Counted from the first letter of the stretch, positions 30,146 to 41,716 are shown. The stretch is 64,000 nucleotides of DNA from Betaproteobacteria bacterium (GCA_947479645.1 CANKAJ010000006.1:1-64000); one strand, 5' to 3'. The notes: generated from the sequence alone by a model not told the origin. Program-made: numbers and translations.

Positions 30146-31564
30146 GTGAATGTGAACGGGAAAAAAGTGCTGGTACTCGGACTGGGCGAAACGGGATTGG
30201 CGGCGGCGCGCTGGCTGGCTGGCCGTGGCGCACACCTGCGCGTTGCGGATTCCCGCGCACAACCGCCGGGGCTGGCTGCGCTGCGCAAAGCCGTTCCGGA
30301 CGTGGAGTTGCATCTGGGAAATTGGCGAGATGCGAGTTTCGAGGGCGTCGATCTGATCGTCATCAGTCCCGGCGTGCCACGCGAGACGCCACAGGTGCAG
30401 CGCGCGCTGGCGGGGGGCATGACCGTTGTCGGCGATGTGGAATTATTCGCCCGGACACTGCCGGCGCTGAAGCGGCCACAGATCATTGCCATCACCGGCA
30501 CGAATGGCAAATCCACTGTGACAGCACTGGTCGGTGCGCTGTGCCGGGCCGCGGGACTGGATGTGGAAGTCGCGGGCAATATCAGCCCGGGGGTGCTCGA
30601 CGCACTGGCTGCGCGTGAAGCGGGAGAAGCGGCCGGCGGCAAGCCCGCGGCAGCCTGGGTGCTGGAACTGTCCAGTTTCCAGCTGGAGTCGACCGAGTCG
30701 CTGAACGCCAGCGCGGCAACCATGCTGAACCTGTCCGAGGATCATCTGGATCGGTATGCCGGCATGCGCGAGTACGCTGCCGCCAAGGCGCGCATCTTCC
30801 AGGGCGAGGGTGTGCAGGTTCTCAACCGCGATGATCCGGCCAGCCTGGCGATGGCGATGGCGCTGCCGGGCCGGCGCATCCTGAGCTTCGGACTGGATGC
30901 GCCCCGCCCACAAATGGGCGTGGATGAAGGTGCAGATAATTTCGGCCTGATCCAGCGTGACGGCGAGCGCTGGCTCGCGCAGGGCGGCAAGGCACTTATC
31001 GCCATGAACGAACTGGGCATCGCCGGAACACATAATGCTGCCAATGCGCTGGCCGCGCTGGCACTGTGCAGCGCGATAGGCGTGCAGGGGCCGCAACTGC
31101 TTGCGGCGCTGCGCGAATTTCGCGGATTGCCGCATCGCGTCGAACTGGTCGGACAGCGCGGAGGCGTGCGCTTTTACGATGATTCCAAGGGTACCAATGT
31201 CGGTTCGACCGTCGCTGCGCTGGCCGGCCTTGCCCACGGCGAGGCCAAGGTTGTGCTGATCGCCGGAGGAGAGGGCAAGGGGCAGGATTTCTCGCCGTTG
31301 CAGAGCGCAGTGGCGAAGGCAGCGCGTGCTGTGGTGTTGATCGGGCGCGATGCCGACCTGATCGCAAAGGTTGTAACGGGCACGGGAGTTGTCATCAAGC
31401 GTGCCGGCTCGATGGAGGACGCCGTGAACGGGGCCGCCGCGCTGGCGCGTGCGGGTGATGCCGTGCTGCTGTCGCCGGCCTGCGCCAGTTTCGACATGTT
31501 CGACAACTACAAACATCGCGGCGACGTGTTCCGGCGCGCCGTCGAGGAGTTGACGCATGCTTGA
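30146..31564 (+). CDS. murD: UDP-N-acetylmuramoylalanine--D-glutamate ligase MurD
   Basis: [21 protein letters not shown]...[15 protein letters not shown]...[16 protein letters not shown]. Confidence 0.96.
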   Translation: MNVNGKKVLVLGLGETGLAAARWLAGRGAHLRVADSRAQPPGLAALRKAVPDVELHLGNWRDASFEGVDLIVISPGVPRETPQVQRALAGGMTVVGDVELFARTLPALKRPQIIAITGTNGKSTVTALVGALCRAAGLDVEVAGNISPGVLDALAAREAGEAAGGKPAAAWVLELSSFQLESTESLNASAATMLNLSEDHLDRYAGMREYAAAKARIFQGEGVQVLNRDDPASLAMAMALPGRRILSFGLDAPRPQMGVDEGADNFGLIQRDGERWLAQGGKALIAMNELGIAGTHNAANALAALALCSAIGVQGPQLLAALREFRGLPHRVELVGQRGGVRFYDDSKGTNVGSTVAALAGLAHGEAKVVLIAGGEGKGQDFSPLQSAVAKAARAVVLIGRDADLIAKVVTGTGVVIKRAGSMEDAVNGAAALARAGDAVLLSPACASFDMFDNYKHRGDVFRRAVEELTHA

Positions 31565-32801
31565 ACGTACGCTGCAACGCTTCGGTCAATTGGGCGCACG
31601 CCTCGGCACGCAAATGGGATTGCAGCCGGCAGCCGGCAGCCGGCGCACCGGATCCGCGGCCATGCGCAAACCCCTGGCCGAATATGATGCCGGGCTGCTG
31701 TGGTCGGCGCTGTTGCTGCTGACAATGGGTCTGGTCATGGTGTATTCGTCTTCGATTGCCATGGCCGAGGTATCGCGTTTTACCGGCGGGCGTTCCAATT
31801 ATTTTCTGGTGCGGCATCTGGCTTTCACCGCGTGCAGCCTGGTCGCGGCGATGATGGTATTCCAGGTGCCCATGCGGGTCTGGCAGCAGGCAGCCCCGTG
31901 GCTGTTCATCGGCGGTGTGCTGGCGCTGCTGCTGGTGCTGATGCCGGGTCTGGGGCGCGAGGTCAATGGCGCGCGTCGCTGGCTGTCACTGGGCATCATG
32001 AATCTGCAACCATCGGAATTCATGAAGCTCGCGGCCGTGCTCTATGCGGCCGACTATACCGTGCGCAAGGCCGCGCTGATGCATAGCTTCAAGCGCGGCC
32101 TGCTGCCCATGCTCGGCGTCATGTTGGTGGTGGGCTGGTTGCTGTTGCGCGAGCCGGACTTCGGCGCCTTTGTGGTGATCACGTCAATCGCCATGGGGAT
32201 ACTCTTTCTTGGCGGCATGAACGGCAAATGGTTTGCCGGCCTGATGCTGATGCTCGCGCTTGGTTTCGCTGCGCTGGTGCTGACCTCGCCTTATCGCATG
32301 CAGCGCATTTTCGGATTCATGGATCCCTGGTCCGATCCCTACGGCAAGGGCTACCAGTTGTCGCATGCGCTGATTGCCTTCGGGCGTGGTGAATATTTTG
32401 GCGTCGGACTTGGCGCCAGTGTCGAAAAGCTCTTGTACCTGCCGGAGGCGCACACCGATTTTCTGCTGGCGGTGATCGCCGAGGAACTGGGCCTCGCCGG
32501 CGTGACGCTGGTAATCATGTTGTTCTCCTGCCTGGTGATGCGCGCCTTCGCCATCGGGCGGCAGGCGGTGAATCTGGAGCGGCCTTTTTCCGCATTGGTT
32601 GCGCAGGGCATCGGTGTCTGGCTGGGTGTGCAGGCGTTGATCAACATGGGCGTCAACATGGGCGTATTGCCGACCAAGGGTCTGACGCTGCCGCTGATGA
32701 GTTTTGGCGGCAGCGGCATTCTGGCCAATTGCATCGCGGTGGCGATTCTGTTGCGCATCGACTGGGAGGGTCGGCAGATGGCGCGCGGCCAGGTGGTGTG
32801 A
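31557..32801 (+). CDS. ftsW: cell division protein/SEDS glycosyltransferase FtsW
   Basis: SEDS family: [61 protein letters not shown]. Confidence 0.96.
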   Translation: MLERTLQRFGQLGARLGTQMGLQPAAGSRRTGSAAMRKPLAEYDAGLLWSALLLLTMGLVMVYSSSIAMAEVSRFTGGRSNYFLVRHLAFTACSLVAAMMVFQVPMRVWQQAAPWLFIGGVLALLLVLMPGLGREVNGARRWLSLGIMNLQPSEFMKLAAVLYAADYTVRKAALMHSFKRGLLPMLGVMLVVGWLLLREPDFGAFVVITSIAMGILFLGGMNGKWFAGLMLMLALGFAALVLTSPYRMQRIFGFMDPWSDPYGKGYQLSHALIAFGRGEYFGVGLGASVEKLLYLPEAHTDFLLAVIAEELGLAGVTLVIMLFSCLVMRAFAIGRQAVNLERPFSALVAQGIGVWLGVQALINMGVNMGVLPTKGLTLPLMSFGGSGILANCIAVAILLRIDWEGRQMARGQVV

Positions 32802-32809
32802 GCGATGCG

Positions 32810-33871
32810 ATGGAGAAAACCATCATGATCATGGCCGGCGGCACGGGCGGACATGTCTTCCCCGGATTGGCGGTGGCCGATCATCTGCGCGAACGCGGCT
32901 GGCGCGTGATCTGGCTCGGCTCGCCTACCGGCATGGAATCGAAGCTGGTTCCGTCGCGCGGCTATGCGCTGGCGCCGGTGCAGTTCTCCGGGTTGCGCGG
33001 CAAGGGGCTGGCAGCCATCGCGCTGCTGCCGGTGCGCCTGCTCAGCGCGTTCTGGCAGGCGTTGCGTGCGCTGCGCATTCATAAGCCGAATGTCGTGCTC
33101 GGCATGGGCGGCTATGTGGCTTTCCCCGGCGGCATGATTGCCTCGCTGTTGAACCGGCCGCTGGTCATTCATGAACAGAATTCCATTGCCGGATTGACCA
33201 ACCGGGTGCTGGCGCGTGTCGCCGATCGCGTGCTGACCGGATTCCCTGGTGCCTTGCCTGGCGCGCAGGCAGTGGGCAATCCGGTGCGCGCAGATATTGC
33301 GACGTTGCCGGCGCCGGCGCAGCGTTTTGCCGGGCGCTCGGGTCCGTTGCGCGTGCTGGTGATTGGCGGCAGCCTGGGAGCGAAGGCGCTGAATGATGTC
33401 GTACCGCGGGCGCTGGCGTTGCTGCCGGATGACGCGCGGCCGCAGGTGCGGCACCAATCCGGCACACTGCATGTCGAGATGCTGCAGCGCAATTATCGTG
33501 AAGCCGGCGTGGCCTGTGATGCGGTTGCTTTTATTGACGACATGGCCGCCGCCTATGCCGATGTCGATCTGGTCATTTGCCGCGCCGGAGCGCTGACCAT
33601 TGCCGAACTGGCCGCGGCCGGCGTGGCCAGCATCCTCGTGCCATTTCCGCATGCGGTAGATGATCACCAGACCGGCAACGCGCGTTATCTCGCGGATGCC
33701 GGTGCGGCCATGTTGATTCAGCAAACCGAGTTGACGCCGCAACGGCTGGCGCAATTGCTGTCATCACTGACACGCGAGAGCCTGCTCGACATGGCGACGA
33801 AAGCAAGGGCACTGGCGCGCCCGGATGCCACTGAGCGCGTTGCTCAAATTTGCACCGAGATCGCGAAATGA
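32810..33871 (+). CDS. murG: UDP-GlcNAc:lipid I transferase MurG
   Basis: [41 protein letters not shown] 32810. Confidence 0.96.
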   Translation: MEKTIMIMAGGTGGHVFPGLAVADHLRERGWRVIWLGSPTGMESKLVPSRGYALAPVQFSGLRGKGLAAIALLPVRLLSAFWQALRALRIHKPNVVLGMGGYVAFPGGMIASLLNRPLVIHEQNSIAGLTNRVLARVADRVLTGFPGALPGAQAVGNPVRADIATLPAPAQRFAGRSGPLRVLVIGGSLGAKALNDVVPRALALLPDDARPQVRHQSGTLHVEMLQRNYREAGVACDAVAFIDDMAAAYADVDLVICRAGALTIAELAAAGVASILVPFPHAVDDHQTGNARYLADAGAAMLIQQTELTPQRLAQLLSSLTRESLLDMATKARALARPDATERVAQICTEIAK

Positions 33872-33981
33872 AGCACAAGGTCAAAGCGATCCATTTCATC
33901 GTTCCAATGGAGCGCAGCGGCTGGCACCGCTGCGCGGGCCGCAGTTGCGGCAATGCCGATTGGCAGAGTCATGAAACATAA
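33868..33981 (+). CDS. 37-aa upstream ORF carrying a duplicated murC N-terminus
   Basis: [37 protein letters not shown]; starts in ATGA overlap with the murG stop and stops 11 nt into murC; first 11 aa identical to MurC. Confidence 0.6.
   Translation: MKHKVKAIHFIVPMERSGWHRCAGRSCGNADWQSHET
33912..33963 (+). promoter_or_regulatory. structured RNA segment in the murG-murC spacer
   Basis: Perfect 9-bp stem GCGCAGCGG (33912-33920)/CCGCTGCGC (33927-33935), second stem GCCGC-AGTT-GCGGC (33938-33951), outer pairing CCAAT (33904-33908)/ATTGG (33959-33963). Confidence 0.5.
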
Positions 33982-35374
33982 AGTCAAGGCTATCCACTTC
34001 ATCGGCATCGGCGGCTCCGGCATGTCGGGCATCGCCGAAGTGCTGCTCAATCTGGGTTACCAGATCAGCGGTTCGGATCTGGCCGCCAACGCGGCGACCG
34101 AGCGGTTGTCCGGGTTGGGCGCCAGGGTCGTGATGGGCCACGCGGCGGAGAATGTTTCGGCTGCCGATGTGGTGGTGGTATCCACCGCGGTGCGCTCCGA
34201 CAATCCGGAAGTGCTGGCGGCGCGCCAGCGGCGCATCCCGGTGGTGCCGCGCGCCCTGATGCTGGCCGAGTTGATGCGCCTGAAGCAGGGCATTGCCATT
34301 GCCGGTACGCACGGCAAGACCACCACCACCAGCCTCATTGCCAGCGTGCTGGCTGAAGCGGGGCTGGATCCAACCTTTGTGATTGGCGGCAGGCTCAATG
34401 CGGCGGCATCCAACGCGCGCCTGGGCGCCGGTGAATTCATCGTGGTTGAAGCCGATGAGTCGGATGCTTCCTTCCTGCATCTGCAACCCGTGCTTGCCGT
34501 GATTACCAATATCGACGCTGATCACATGGAGACCTACCAGCATGACTTCGCCAAGCTGAAACAGGCCTTCGTTGCATTCCTGCAGAACCTGCCCTTTTAT
34601 GGCAGCGCGGTGCTGTGCGTCGACGATGCCAATGTGCGCGAGATCATGCCGTTTGCGTCAAAGCCCGTGGTGACCTACGGAATGCGCGAAGATGCGATGG
34701 TTCGAGCGGTCGATATCGTGGCCGGTGAGTGCATGCATTTTCGTTGCGTGCGCGAGGGTGCGCCCGATCTGCAGGTGCAACTGAACCTGCCCGGGCGCCA
34801 CAACGTGCTGAACGCGCTGGCGGCCATTGCCGTGGCCGGCGAACTCGGTGTGGCCGATGCGGCCATCTGCAAGGCGCTGGCGGAATTTCGCGGCGTGGGA
34901 CGGCGCTTCCAGCGTTATGGCGAGATCGCCATCCCGGGTGGAGCGACTTTCACGCTGGTGGATGACTACGGCCATCATCCTGCGGAAATGCAGGCGACGC
35001 TGGATGCGGCGCGCGGCGCGTTTCCGGGCCGGCGCATCGTGCTGGCATTTCAGCCCCATCGCTTTACCCGTACGCGCGACTTGTTCGAGGACTTCGTCAG
35101 GGTGCTCTCCGAGGCCGACGCGGTGTTGCTCGGTGAAGTGTATCCGGCCGGCGAGACGCCCATTGTCGCGGCCGACGGCCGCGCGCTGGCACGTGCCATC
35201 CGTGTTGCCGGCAAGGTCGAGCCGGTTTTCGTCGAGGCGATTGCCGGCATGCCTGAGGCGATCCTCAAGATCGCGCGTGACGGCGACGTCGTGGTGACCA
35301 TGGGCGCGGGTTCCATCGGCGGCGTTCCGGCACAACTGGCTGGCACGATGAAGCAACCGGGCGGAAAGAAATGA
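33971..35374 (+). CDS. murC: UDP-N-acetylmuramate--L-alanine ligase MurC
   Basis: [36 protein letters not shown]...[18 protein letters not shown]; alternative ATG at 33953. Confidence 0.96.
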   Translation: MKHKVKAIHFIGIGGSGMSGIAEVLLNLGYQISGSDLAANAATERLSGLGARVVMGHAAENVSAADVVVVSTAVRSDNPEVLAARQRRIPVVPRALMLAELMRLKQGIAIAGTHGKTTTTSLIASVLAEAGLDPTFVIGGRLNAAASNARLGAGEFIVVEADESDASFLHLQPVLAVITNIDADHMETYQHDFAKLKQAFVAFLQNLPFYGSAVLCVDDANVREIMPFASKPVVTYGMREDAMVRAVDIVAGECMHFRCVREGAPDLQVQLNLPGRHNVLNALAAIAVAGELGVADAAICKALAEFRGVGRRFQRYGEIAIPGGATFTLVDDYGHHPAEMQATLDAARGAFPGRRIVLAFQPHRFTRTRDLFEDFVRVLSEADAVLLGEVYPAGETPIVAADGRALARAIRVAGKVEPVFVEAIAGMPEAILKIARDGDVVVTMGAGSIGGVPAQLAGTMKQPGGKK

Positions 35375-36336
35375 ACATGGCTGAAGCCATTCAATTCTCC
35401 CTCGGCCCGATTGGTTCCAACCTGCGTGGCAAGCTGCTCGCTGAGGAATCGATGGCGAGGCATGTCAGCTGGCGTGCCGGCGGCATTGCCAAGCGTGTCT
35501 ACAAGCCGGCCGACAGTGACGATCTGGCGGTGTTTCTGCGCACGCTGCCAGCTGATGAGCCGCTGTGCTTTGTGGGTCTTGGCAGCAACCTGCTGGTGCG
35601 CGATGGCGGTTATCGTGGCACGGTCATCCTGATGCACGATACGCACGCTGCGCTGAGCATTGACGGCGCCTGCGTGCGCGCGCAAGCCGGGGTGGCATCG
35701 CCCAAGGTGGCGCGCTTCGCGGCGACACAGGGTCTGGAGGGAGCGGAGTTTCTCGCCGGCGTTCCTGGCACCATCGGTGGTGCCCTGGCCATGAACGCGG
35801 GCTGCCATGGCGCGGAGACGTGGCAATTCGTCGAGCGGGTTTGCACCATCAACCGGCATGGCGTGCTGCGCGATCGCAGCCCGTCAGACTACGACATCGG
35901 CTACCGGCATTGCGCCTTGCATGTCGCGGGCGAGGAATGGTTTGTGGCGGCCTGGCTGCGTTTTCATCCAGGCAGCGCAGCGCAGGCGCGCGCGCGCATA
36001 CGCGAGTTGCTGGCCAGTCGGATTGCCAGTCAGCCGCTCAACCTGCCCAACGCAGGATCTGTTTTTCGCAATCCGCCAGGCGACCACGCCGCCCGGCTGA
36101 TCGAGGCATGCGGCCTGAAGGGCTTTGCCATTGGCGCCGCACGCATCTCCGAAAAACATGCCAATTTCATTGTCAATCCCGGTGGCAAGGCGTGTGCGGG
36201 CGATATCGAGGCACTGATCGCGCATGCGCTGCGCACAGTCAGGGACCGTCATGGCATAACACTGGTTCCGGAAGTGCGTATTGTGGGAGATGCGGTTGGT
36301 GATGCGGTCGGAGATGCAGTGGGAGACTCGCAATGA
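35371..36336 (+). CDS. murB: UDP-N-acetylenolpyruvoylglucosamine reductase MurB
   Basis: [20 protein letters not shown]...[24 protein letters not shown]...NAGSVFRNP. Confidence 0.95.
   Translation: MNMAEAIQFSLGPIGSNLRGKLLAEESMARHVSWRAGGIAKRVYKPADSDDLAVFLRTLPADEPLCFVGLGSNLLVRDGGYRGTVILMHDTHAALSIDGACVRAQAGVASPKVARFAATQGLEGAEFLAGVPGTIGGALAMNAGCHGAETWQFVERVCTINRHGVLRDRSPSDYDIGYRHCALHVAGEEWFVAAWLRFHPGSAAQARARIRELLASRIASQPLNLPNAGSVFRNPPGDHAARLIEACGLKGFAIGAARISEKHANFIVNPGGKACAGDIEALIAHALRTVRDRHGITLVPEVRIVGDAVGDAVGDAVGDSQ
36286..36321 (+). repeat. 12-bp tandem repeat x3 at the murB 3' end (Gly-Asp-Ala-Val)
   Basis: GGAGATGCGGTT GGTGATGCGGTC GGAGATGCAGTG followed by GGAGACTCGCAA. Confidence 0.8.
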
Positions 36337-37307
36337 ATGCCGTCGCGAATATGGCGCAATACGGCAAGGTTGCAGTGCTGCTGGGTGGCCGCTCGGCCGA
36401 GCGCGCCGTGTCGCTCAAGGGGGGCAACAGAGTGCTGGATGCCTTGAAGCGAAAAGGTGTCGACGCGCATGGTTTTGATCCGGCCGAGCGTGCCATTGCC
36501 GCGCTGGCGACCGATGGCTATCAGCGGGTGTTCATTGCGCTGCATGGGCGCTTCGGCGAGGACGGCACCGTGCAGGGCATGCTGGAACTGATGGGGATTC
36601 CGTACACCGGTTCCGGTGTTCTCGCCAGCGCATTGGCCATGGACAAATGGCGCACCAAGCTGTTGTGGCAGGCCTGCGCGGTGCCGACGCCACGCTACGA
36701 ACTGCTGCATCGTGACAGCGATTTCAAGGCAGTGGCGCAGCGGCTGGGACTGCCGATCATGGTGAAGCCGGCCAGTGAAGGTTCCTCCATCGGCATGAGC
36801 AAGGTGCGCAAGGCCACTGATCTGGAAGAGGCCTATGCGCTGGCCGCCAATTACGACCGTCTGGTCATTGCCGAACAGTTCATCGAGGGAAGCGAGCTGA
36901 CCGCCGCCATGCTCGGGCCGGAAGCCCTGCCTCTGATTCTGCTTGAGACACCGCATGATTTTTATGACTATGACGCGAAGTACCTTGCCAATGACACCCG
37001 CTACATCATTCCCTGCGGACTGCCACCCGAGGCCGAAAACACCATTCTCGCCGAAGCCAGGCGCGCGTTTGATGTGCTCGGGTGCAGGGGCTGGGGGCGC
37101 GTCGACATGATGCTGGATCGTGCCGGCGAGCCCTATTTTCTCGAGGTCAATACGTCACCGGGAATGACCGATCATTCGCTGGTGCCGATGGCAGCCCGGC
37201 ATGTCGGATTATCCTATGAGGACTTGTGTCTGCGCATTCTTGACAGTGCCGGTTTGTCCACGGGCGACACCACGCCAGGCAAGGACGGGAGGGACCATGT
37301 GGGATAA
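36333..37307 (+). CDS. ddl: D-alanine--D-alanine ligase
   Basis: [26 protein letters not shown]...[35 protein letters not shown]. Confidence 0.96.
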   Translation: MNAVANMAQYGKVAVLLGGRSAERAVSLKGGNRVLDALKRKGVDAHGFDPAERAIAALATDGYQRVFIALHGRFGEDGTVQGMLELMGIPYTGSGVLASALAMDKWRTKLLWQACAVPTPRYELLHRDSDFKAVAQRLGLPIMVKPASEGSSIGMSKVRKATDLEEAYALAANYDRLVIAEQFIEGSELTAAMLGPEALPLILLETPHDFYDYDAKYLANDTRYIIPCGLPPEAENTILAEARRAFDVLGCRGWGRVDMMLDRAGEPYFLEVNTSPGMTDHSLVPMAARHVGLSYEDLCLRILDSAGLSTGDTTPGKDGRDHVG

Positions 37308-38112
37308 CCCCAAGTTGCTCAACTCGATATCCAATGCATTGTTTGGCTGCGCCCTGTTGCTGGTGCTCTGGGGCGGGATGAAGCTGGTTGTCGAATCGCC
37401 CCTGTTCCTGTTGCGCACGATACGCGTCGAAGGCGAACTCAAGCACGTGACACGTGCCGACGTGGTCGATGCCCTGCAGGGCAAGTTGGCCGGCACGTTC
37501 TTCAGCATGGACATTGAAGCGGTTCGCGCGCTGTTCGAAACCATTCCATGGGTGCGGCGTGCCGAAGTCCGCCGGCTTTGGCCCGACCGTCTGGAGGTGC
37601 GCATGGAAGAGCATATGCCGCTGGCCCGCTGGGGTCAGCCCGAGGATGGCCGCCTGGTGAACAGCTTTGGCGAAGTATTCAATATCGGCCAGTCCGACGA
37701 TGTGCACGATTTGCCCGGCAATGGCAAGCCGGAGCTTCCACAATTTTCGGGCCCGATCGGCACCTCGGTGGACGTGATGCGCAACTATGTGCTGTTCAGG
37801 GACATGCTGGCCCCCATTCAGTTGCATCCGCGCGCCGTGGTGCTGTCGCCGCGATACAGCTGGCAACTGCGACTGTCCAACGGCATGACGATGCAACTGG
37901 GCCGCAATTCGGAAAAGGAACGCATAGCCGACCGGTTGGCGCGTTTCGTGTTGGTTTATCCGAAAACACTTGCTCCCTTGTCAAGGCGACTCGATTACGT
38001 TGACCTGCGCTATGCCAATGGACTGGCCCTGCGTGTGCCGGGAATGTCCGATACGGGCAAACCGGTGATGGCACCGGCGCGCTTACCGGAAAGAAGAAAG
38101 CGAACTGCATGA
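37297..38112 (+). CDS. ftsQ: cell division protein FtsQ
   Basis: Single TM plus POTRA ([65 protein letters not shown]); ATG 37297. Confidence 0.94.
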   Translation: MWDNPKLLNSISNALFGCALLLVLWGGMKLVVESPLFLLRTIRVEGELKHVTRADVVDALQGKLAGTFFSMDIEAVRALFETIPWVRRAEVRRLWPDRLEVRMEEHMPLARWGQPEDGRLVNSFGEVFNIGQSDDVHDLPGNGKPELPQFSGPIGTSVDVMRNYVLFRDMLAPIQLHPRAVVLSPRYSWQLRLSNGMTMQLGRNSEKERIADRLARFVLVYPKTLAPLSRRLDYVDLRYANGLALRVPGMSDTGKPVMAPARLPERRKRTA

Positions 38113-39335
38113 AAGACGCGAAGAACCTCATTGTTGGACTGGATATCGGGACGTCCAAGGTCGTTGCCGTCGTGGCCGAAATTTCGCCGGACGGCCGCAT
38201 GGAACTGGTGGGCATGGGCAGCCATGACTCGCGCGGCCTGAAGAAAGGCGTCGTGGTCAACATCGAAGCGACCGTGAATGCCATTCAGCGTGCGCTTGAG
38301 GAAGCAGAGTTGATGGCAGACTGCAAGATACAGAATGTGTTCACCGGTATCGCCGGTAGCCACATCCGCAGCTTCAACTCGACCGGCATGGTGGCGATCA
38401 AGGAAAAGGAAGTCACGCCGCTGGATGTTGAGCGTGCCATCGAGACCGCGCGCGCGATGCCCATCCCCACCGACCAGCAGGTGCTGCACATACTCACCCA
38501 GGAATTCATCGTCGACGGACAGGACGGGGTGAAGGAACCGATCGGCATGTCCGGCGTGCGGCTGGAAGTGAAAGTCCATATTGTCACGGGTGCCGTGTCG
38601 GCGGCACAGAACATTGTCAAGTGTGTGCGTCGTTGCGGCCTGGAGGTCAATGATCTCATCCTGCAACCGCTGGCCTCGTCATTGGCAGTGCTGACCGAGG
38701 ATGAGCGTGAATTGGGCGTGTGCCTGGTCGATATCGGCGGAGGCACGACCGACATCGCGGTGTTTCGCGAAGGGGCCATTCGCCATACCGCGGTGGTCCC
38801 CATCGCCGGTGATCAGATCACCAACGACATCGCCATGGCGCTGCGCACCCCGACTGCAGAAGCCGAGGAGCTGAAGATTCGTCACGGCTGCGCGCTGCGG
38901 CAACTCGCCGATCCGGGCCAGATGATCGAAGTTCCGGGTGTGGGTGATCGCCCGCCGCGGCAATTGTCACGTCAGACGCTGGCCGAAGTCATCGAGCCGC
39001 GCGTCGAGGAACTTTATTCGATGGTGCAGAAGGTGTTGCGCGATTCGGGATACGAAGAGTTGCTGTCCTCGGGCATCGTGCTGACCGGCGGGTCGTCGGT
39101 GATGCAGGGCATGGTCGACCTCGGCGAGGAAATATTCCATCTGCCGGTACGCCTGGGCGTTCCCCGCTATAGCGGCGGATTGTCCGACGTGGTGCGCAAT
39201 CCGCGCTACGCAACGGTGGTTGGGCTATTGCTCGAGGGCATGGTGCAGACGCAGCGCGGACTGATCGCGCGACAGGGCTGGTCGTTCAAGCAGATATTGG
39301 GGCGAATGCGCGAATGGTTGCAGCGGAATTTTTGA
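38109..39335 (+). CDS. ftsA: cell division protein FtsA
   Basis: LIVGLDIGTSKVVAVVAEI...GVCLVDIGGGTTDIAVF. Confidence 0.97.
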   Translation: MKDAKNLIVGLDIGTSKVVAVVAEISPDGRMELVGMGSHDSRGLKKGVVVNIEATVNAIQRALEEAELMADCKIQNVFTGIAGSHIRSFNSTGMVAIKEKEVTPLDVERAIETARAMPIPTDQQVLHILTQEFIVDGQDGVKEPIGMSGVRLEVKVHIVTGAVSAAQNIVKCVRRCGLEVNDLILQPLASSLAVLTEDERELGVCLVDIGGGTTDIAVFREGAIRHTAVVPIAGDQITNDIAMALRTPTAEAEELKIRHGCALRQLADPGQMIEVPGVGDRPPRQLSRQTLAEVIEPRVEELYSMVQKVLRDSGYEELLSSGIVLTGGSSVMQGMVDLGEEIFHLPVRLGVPRYSGGLSDVVRNPRYATVVGLLLEGMVQTQRGLIARQGWSFKQILGRMREWLQRNF

Positions 39336-39419
39336 TGTTGGATGTATCTCGATTGAAAAGTTTTATTGCAGGGGTCGGCCGAAAGGCATTTTTTATATAC
39401 GTCACTGAAGGAGGCATGC

Positions 39420-40595
39420 ATGTTTGAAATAGTAGAAAACAACGGGAATGGCACGGTCATCAAGGTCGTCGGCGTGGGTGGCGCTGGCGGCAATGCCGTT
39501 GACCATATGATCAAGAACGGCGTGCAGGGAGTGGAGTTTGTGGCTGCCAATACCGACGCGCAGGCGTTGGCGCGTGGCCAGTCCAAGTGCCAGATTCAGC
39601 TCGGGGCGACCGGACTGGGAGCGGGCGCCAAGCCCGAGGCCGGCCGTGCCGCGGCGCAGGAGGCGCGCGACCAGATCTCGGACGCGCTGCAGGGAGCGCA
39701 CATGGTGTTCATCACCGCCGGCATGGGTGGCGGCACCGGCACTGGCGCGGCGCCGGTGGTCGCGGAGATCGCCAAGGAGATGGGTGTGCTTACCGTGGCG
39801 GTGGTCACGAAGCCCTTTTCGTTCGAGGGCGCGCGGCGCATGCAATCGGCTGAAGCCGGCATTGAGGAGTTGTCGCAGCATGTCGATTCGGTCATCGTGA
39901 TTCTCAATGAGAAGCTCGAGGAAGTGCTGGGCGACGATATCTCGATGGAAGATGCCTTTGTATCAGCCGACAATGTACTGAAGAACGCTGTGGCCGGCAT
40001 CTCCGAGATCATCAACGTGCCCGGACTGATCAACGTCGACTTTCAGGATGTGCGTACGGTGATGAGCGAGCAAGGCATGGCCATGATGGGTTCGGCGACC
40101 GCCAATGGCATCGATCGCGCGCGCATTGCCGCTGAAGAAGCTGTGGCCAGCCCGTTGCTCGAGGGCGTCAACCTGTCGGGGGCGCGTGGCGTTGTGGTCA
40201 ACATTACCGCCAACAAGTCCAGTCTGAAGCTGCGTGAGACCAAGGAAGTGATGAACACCATCCGTTCTTTTGCGGCGGAAGATGCAACCATTATTTTCGG
40301 TGCGGTCTACGATGAGTCCATGGGTGAGGATTTGCGCGTGACTGTTGTGGCCACGGGGCTGGGTCAACCGGCGACCTCGCGTCAATCCAAACCGCAACTG
40401 GTGGTCAGTCAGAAAACCGGCACGGACAATATGCCAGTACTGGGCGTGGCTGTCGGCGGTGGTGACATGGGCGTGGCTGAAGCGACACCCAGCGTGTTCC
40501 ACCGGCGCACACGTGCTTCAACCATTGAAGCCTTGACCAACAGCGGTGTCGACAAGTACGACATCCCTGCTTTTCTGCGCAAGCAGGCTGACTGA
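39420..40595 (+). CDS. ftsZ: cell division protein FtsZ
   Basis: GVGGAGGNAVDHMI...GMGGGTGTGAAPVVAEIAKE; C-terminal DKYDIPAFLRKQAD. Confidence 0.98.
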   Translation: MFEIVENNGNGTVIKVVGVGGAGGNAVDHMIKNGVQGVEFVAANTDAQALARGQSKCQIQLGATGLGAGAKPEAGRAAAQEARDQISDALQGAHMVFITAGMGGGTGTGAAPVVAEIAKEMGVLTVAVVTKPFSFEGARRMQSAEAGIEELSQHVDSVIVILNEKLEEVLGDDISMEDAFVSADNVLKNAVAGISEIINVPGLINVDFQDVRTVMSEQGMAMMGSATANGIDRARIAAEEAVASPLLEGVNLSGARGVVVNITANKSSLKLRETKEVMNTIRSFAAEDATIIFGAVYDESMGEDLRVTVVATGLGQPATSRQSKPQLVVSQKTGTDNMPVLGVAVGGGDMGVAEATPSVFHRRTRASTIEALTNSGVDKYDIPAFLRKQAD

Positions 40596-40676
40596 AGTTG
40601 TAGCCATGCGTGTGACCGGGCCAATTTGCCGGGCTAATCAATGGCAGGGGGCCGACCTCCCTTGCAACTGATGCGG

Positions 40677-40708
40677 CGTGACCATTCCCTGCCTCCGGAA
40701 TGGTCACG
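40677..40708. repeat. perfect 12-bp stem-loop in the ftsZ-lpxC intergenic region
   Basis: CGTGACCATTCC (40677-40688) CTGCCTCC GGAATGGTCACG (40697-40708); no T-tract. Confidence 0.75.
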
Positions 40709-40801
40709 TCATGGTAATATTCCGGTGATTTGGTGCGGTGCAGCGCGAAATTGATTCCTGCAGGTGCCGCCCGAAGTAATAGAAAAACAACTGATTATTC
40801 A

Positions 40802-41716
40802 ATGCTCAAACAACGCACACTGAAAAGCATCATACGAGCCACTGGGGTTGGCTTGCATACCGGCGAAAAAGTCGCCATGACGTTGCGTCCGGCCCAGCCC
40901 GGGACGGGCATCGTATTTCGTCGCATCGATACGCCGCAACCCGTTGATATCCCGGCGAATGCTTTCAGTGTTGTCGATACGCGCCTGTGCAGTGTGCTTG
41001 AGCAAAAGGGCGTCCGCGTCGCTACAGTCGAGCACCTCATGTCGGCGCTGGCCGGCCTCGGTATCGACAATGCATATATCGACCTGACTGGTCCGGAAGT
41101 GCCGATCATGGACGGCAGCGCCGGTCCGTTTGTATTTCTCATCCAGTCCGCTGGAATAGAAGAACAGCCGGCAGCGAAGCGATTTTTTCGCATCAAGCAT
41201 GCTGTTGAAGTGCGCGATGGCGACAAGTGGGCGCGCTTTGAGCCGTATGCGGGATTCAAGCTGAGTTTCTCGATTGTGTTCGATCACCCGGTGTTTCAGC
41301 GCTCGGCACAGACGGCGACGGTTGACTTTGCCAGCACGTCCTACGTCAAGGAAGTGTCGCGGGCACGTACTTTCGGTTTCATGCAGGACGTGGAGAATCT
41401 GCGCTCCAAGGGCCTGGCCCTGGGTGGGAGTCTGGACAACGCCATTGTGATGGATGAGTACCGCGTGCTGAACGCCGAGGGGCTGCGCTACGCTGATGAA
41501 TTTGTTAAGCACAAGTTGCTGGACGCCATTGGCGACCTGTACCTGGTCGGTCACCCGTTGCTCGGGGCGTATTCGGCATTCAAATCCGGACATGCACTGA
41601 ACAACCTGCTGTTGCGCGAGGCACTGCGCCAGGCAGATGCCTGGGAATATGTCAGCTTCGATCGCGCCGAGGAGGCGCCCGCCGGCCTTGTGCCGATGTT
41701 TGCGCAGCCTGCCTGA
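40802..41716 (+). CDS. lpxC: UDP-3-O-acyl-N-acetylglucosamine deacetylase
   Basis: [31 protein letters not shown]...[20 protein letters not shown]. Confidence 0.97.
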   Translation: MLKQRTLKSIIRATGVGLHTGEKVAMTLRPAQPGTGIVFRRIDTPQPVDIPANAFSVVDTRLCSVLEQKGVRVATVEHLMSALAGLGIDNAYIDLTGPEVPIMDGSAGPFVFLIQSAGIEEQPAAKRFFRIKHAVEVRDGDKWARFEPYAGFKLSFSIVFDHPVFQRSAQTATVDFASTSYVKEVSRARTFGFMQDVENLRSKGLALGGSLDNAIVMDEYRVLNAEGLRYADEFVKHKLLDAIGDLYLVGHPLLGAYSAFKSGHALNNLLLREALRQADAWEYVSFDRAEEAPAGLVPMFAQPA

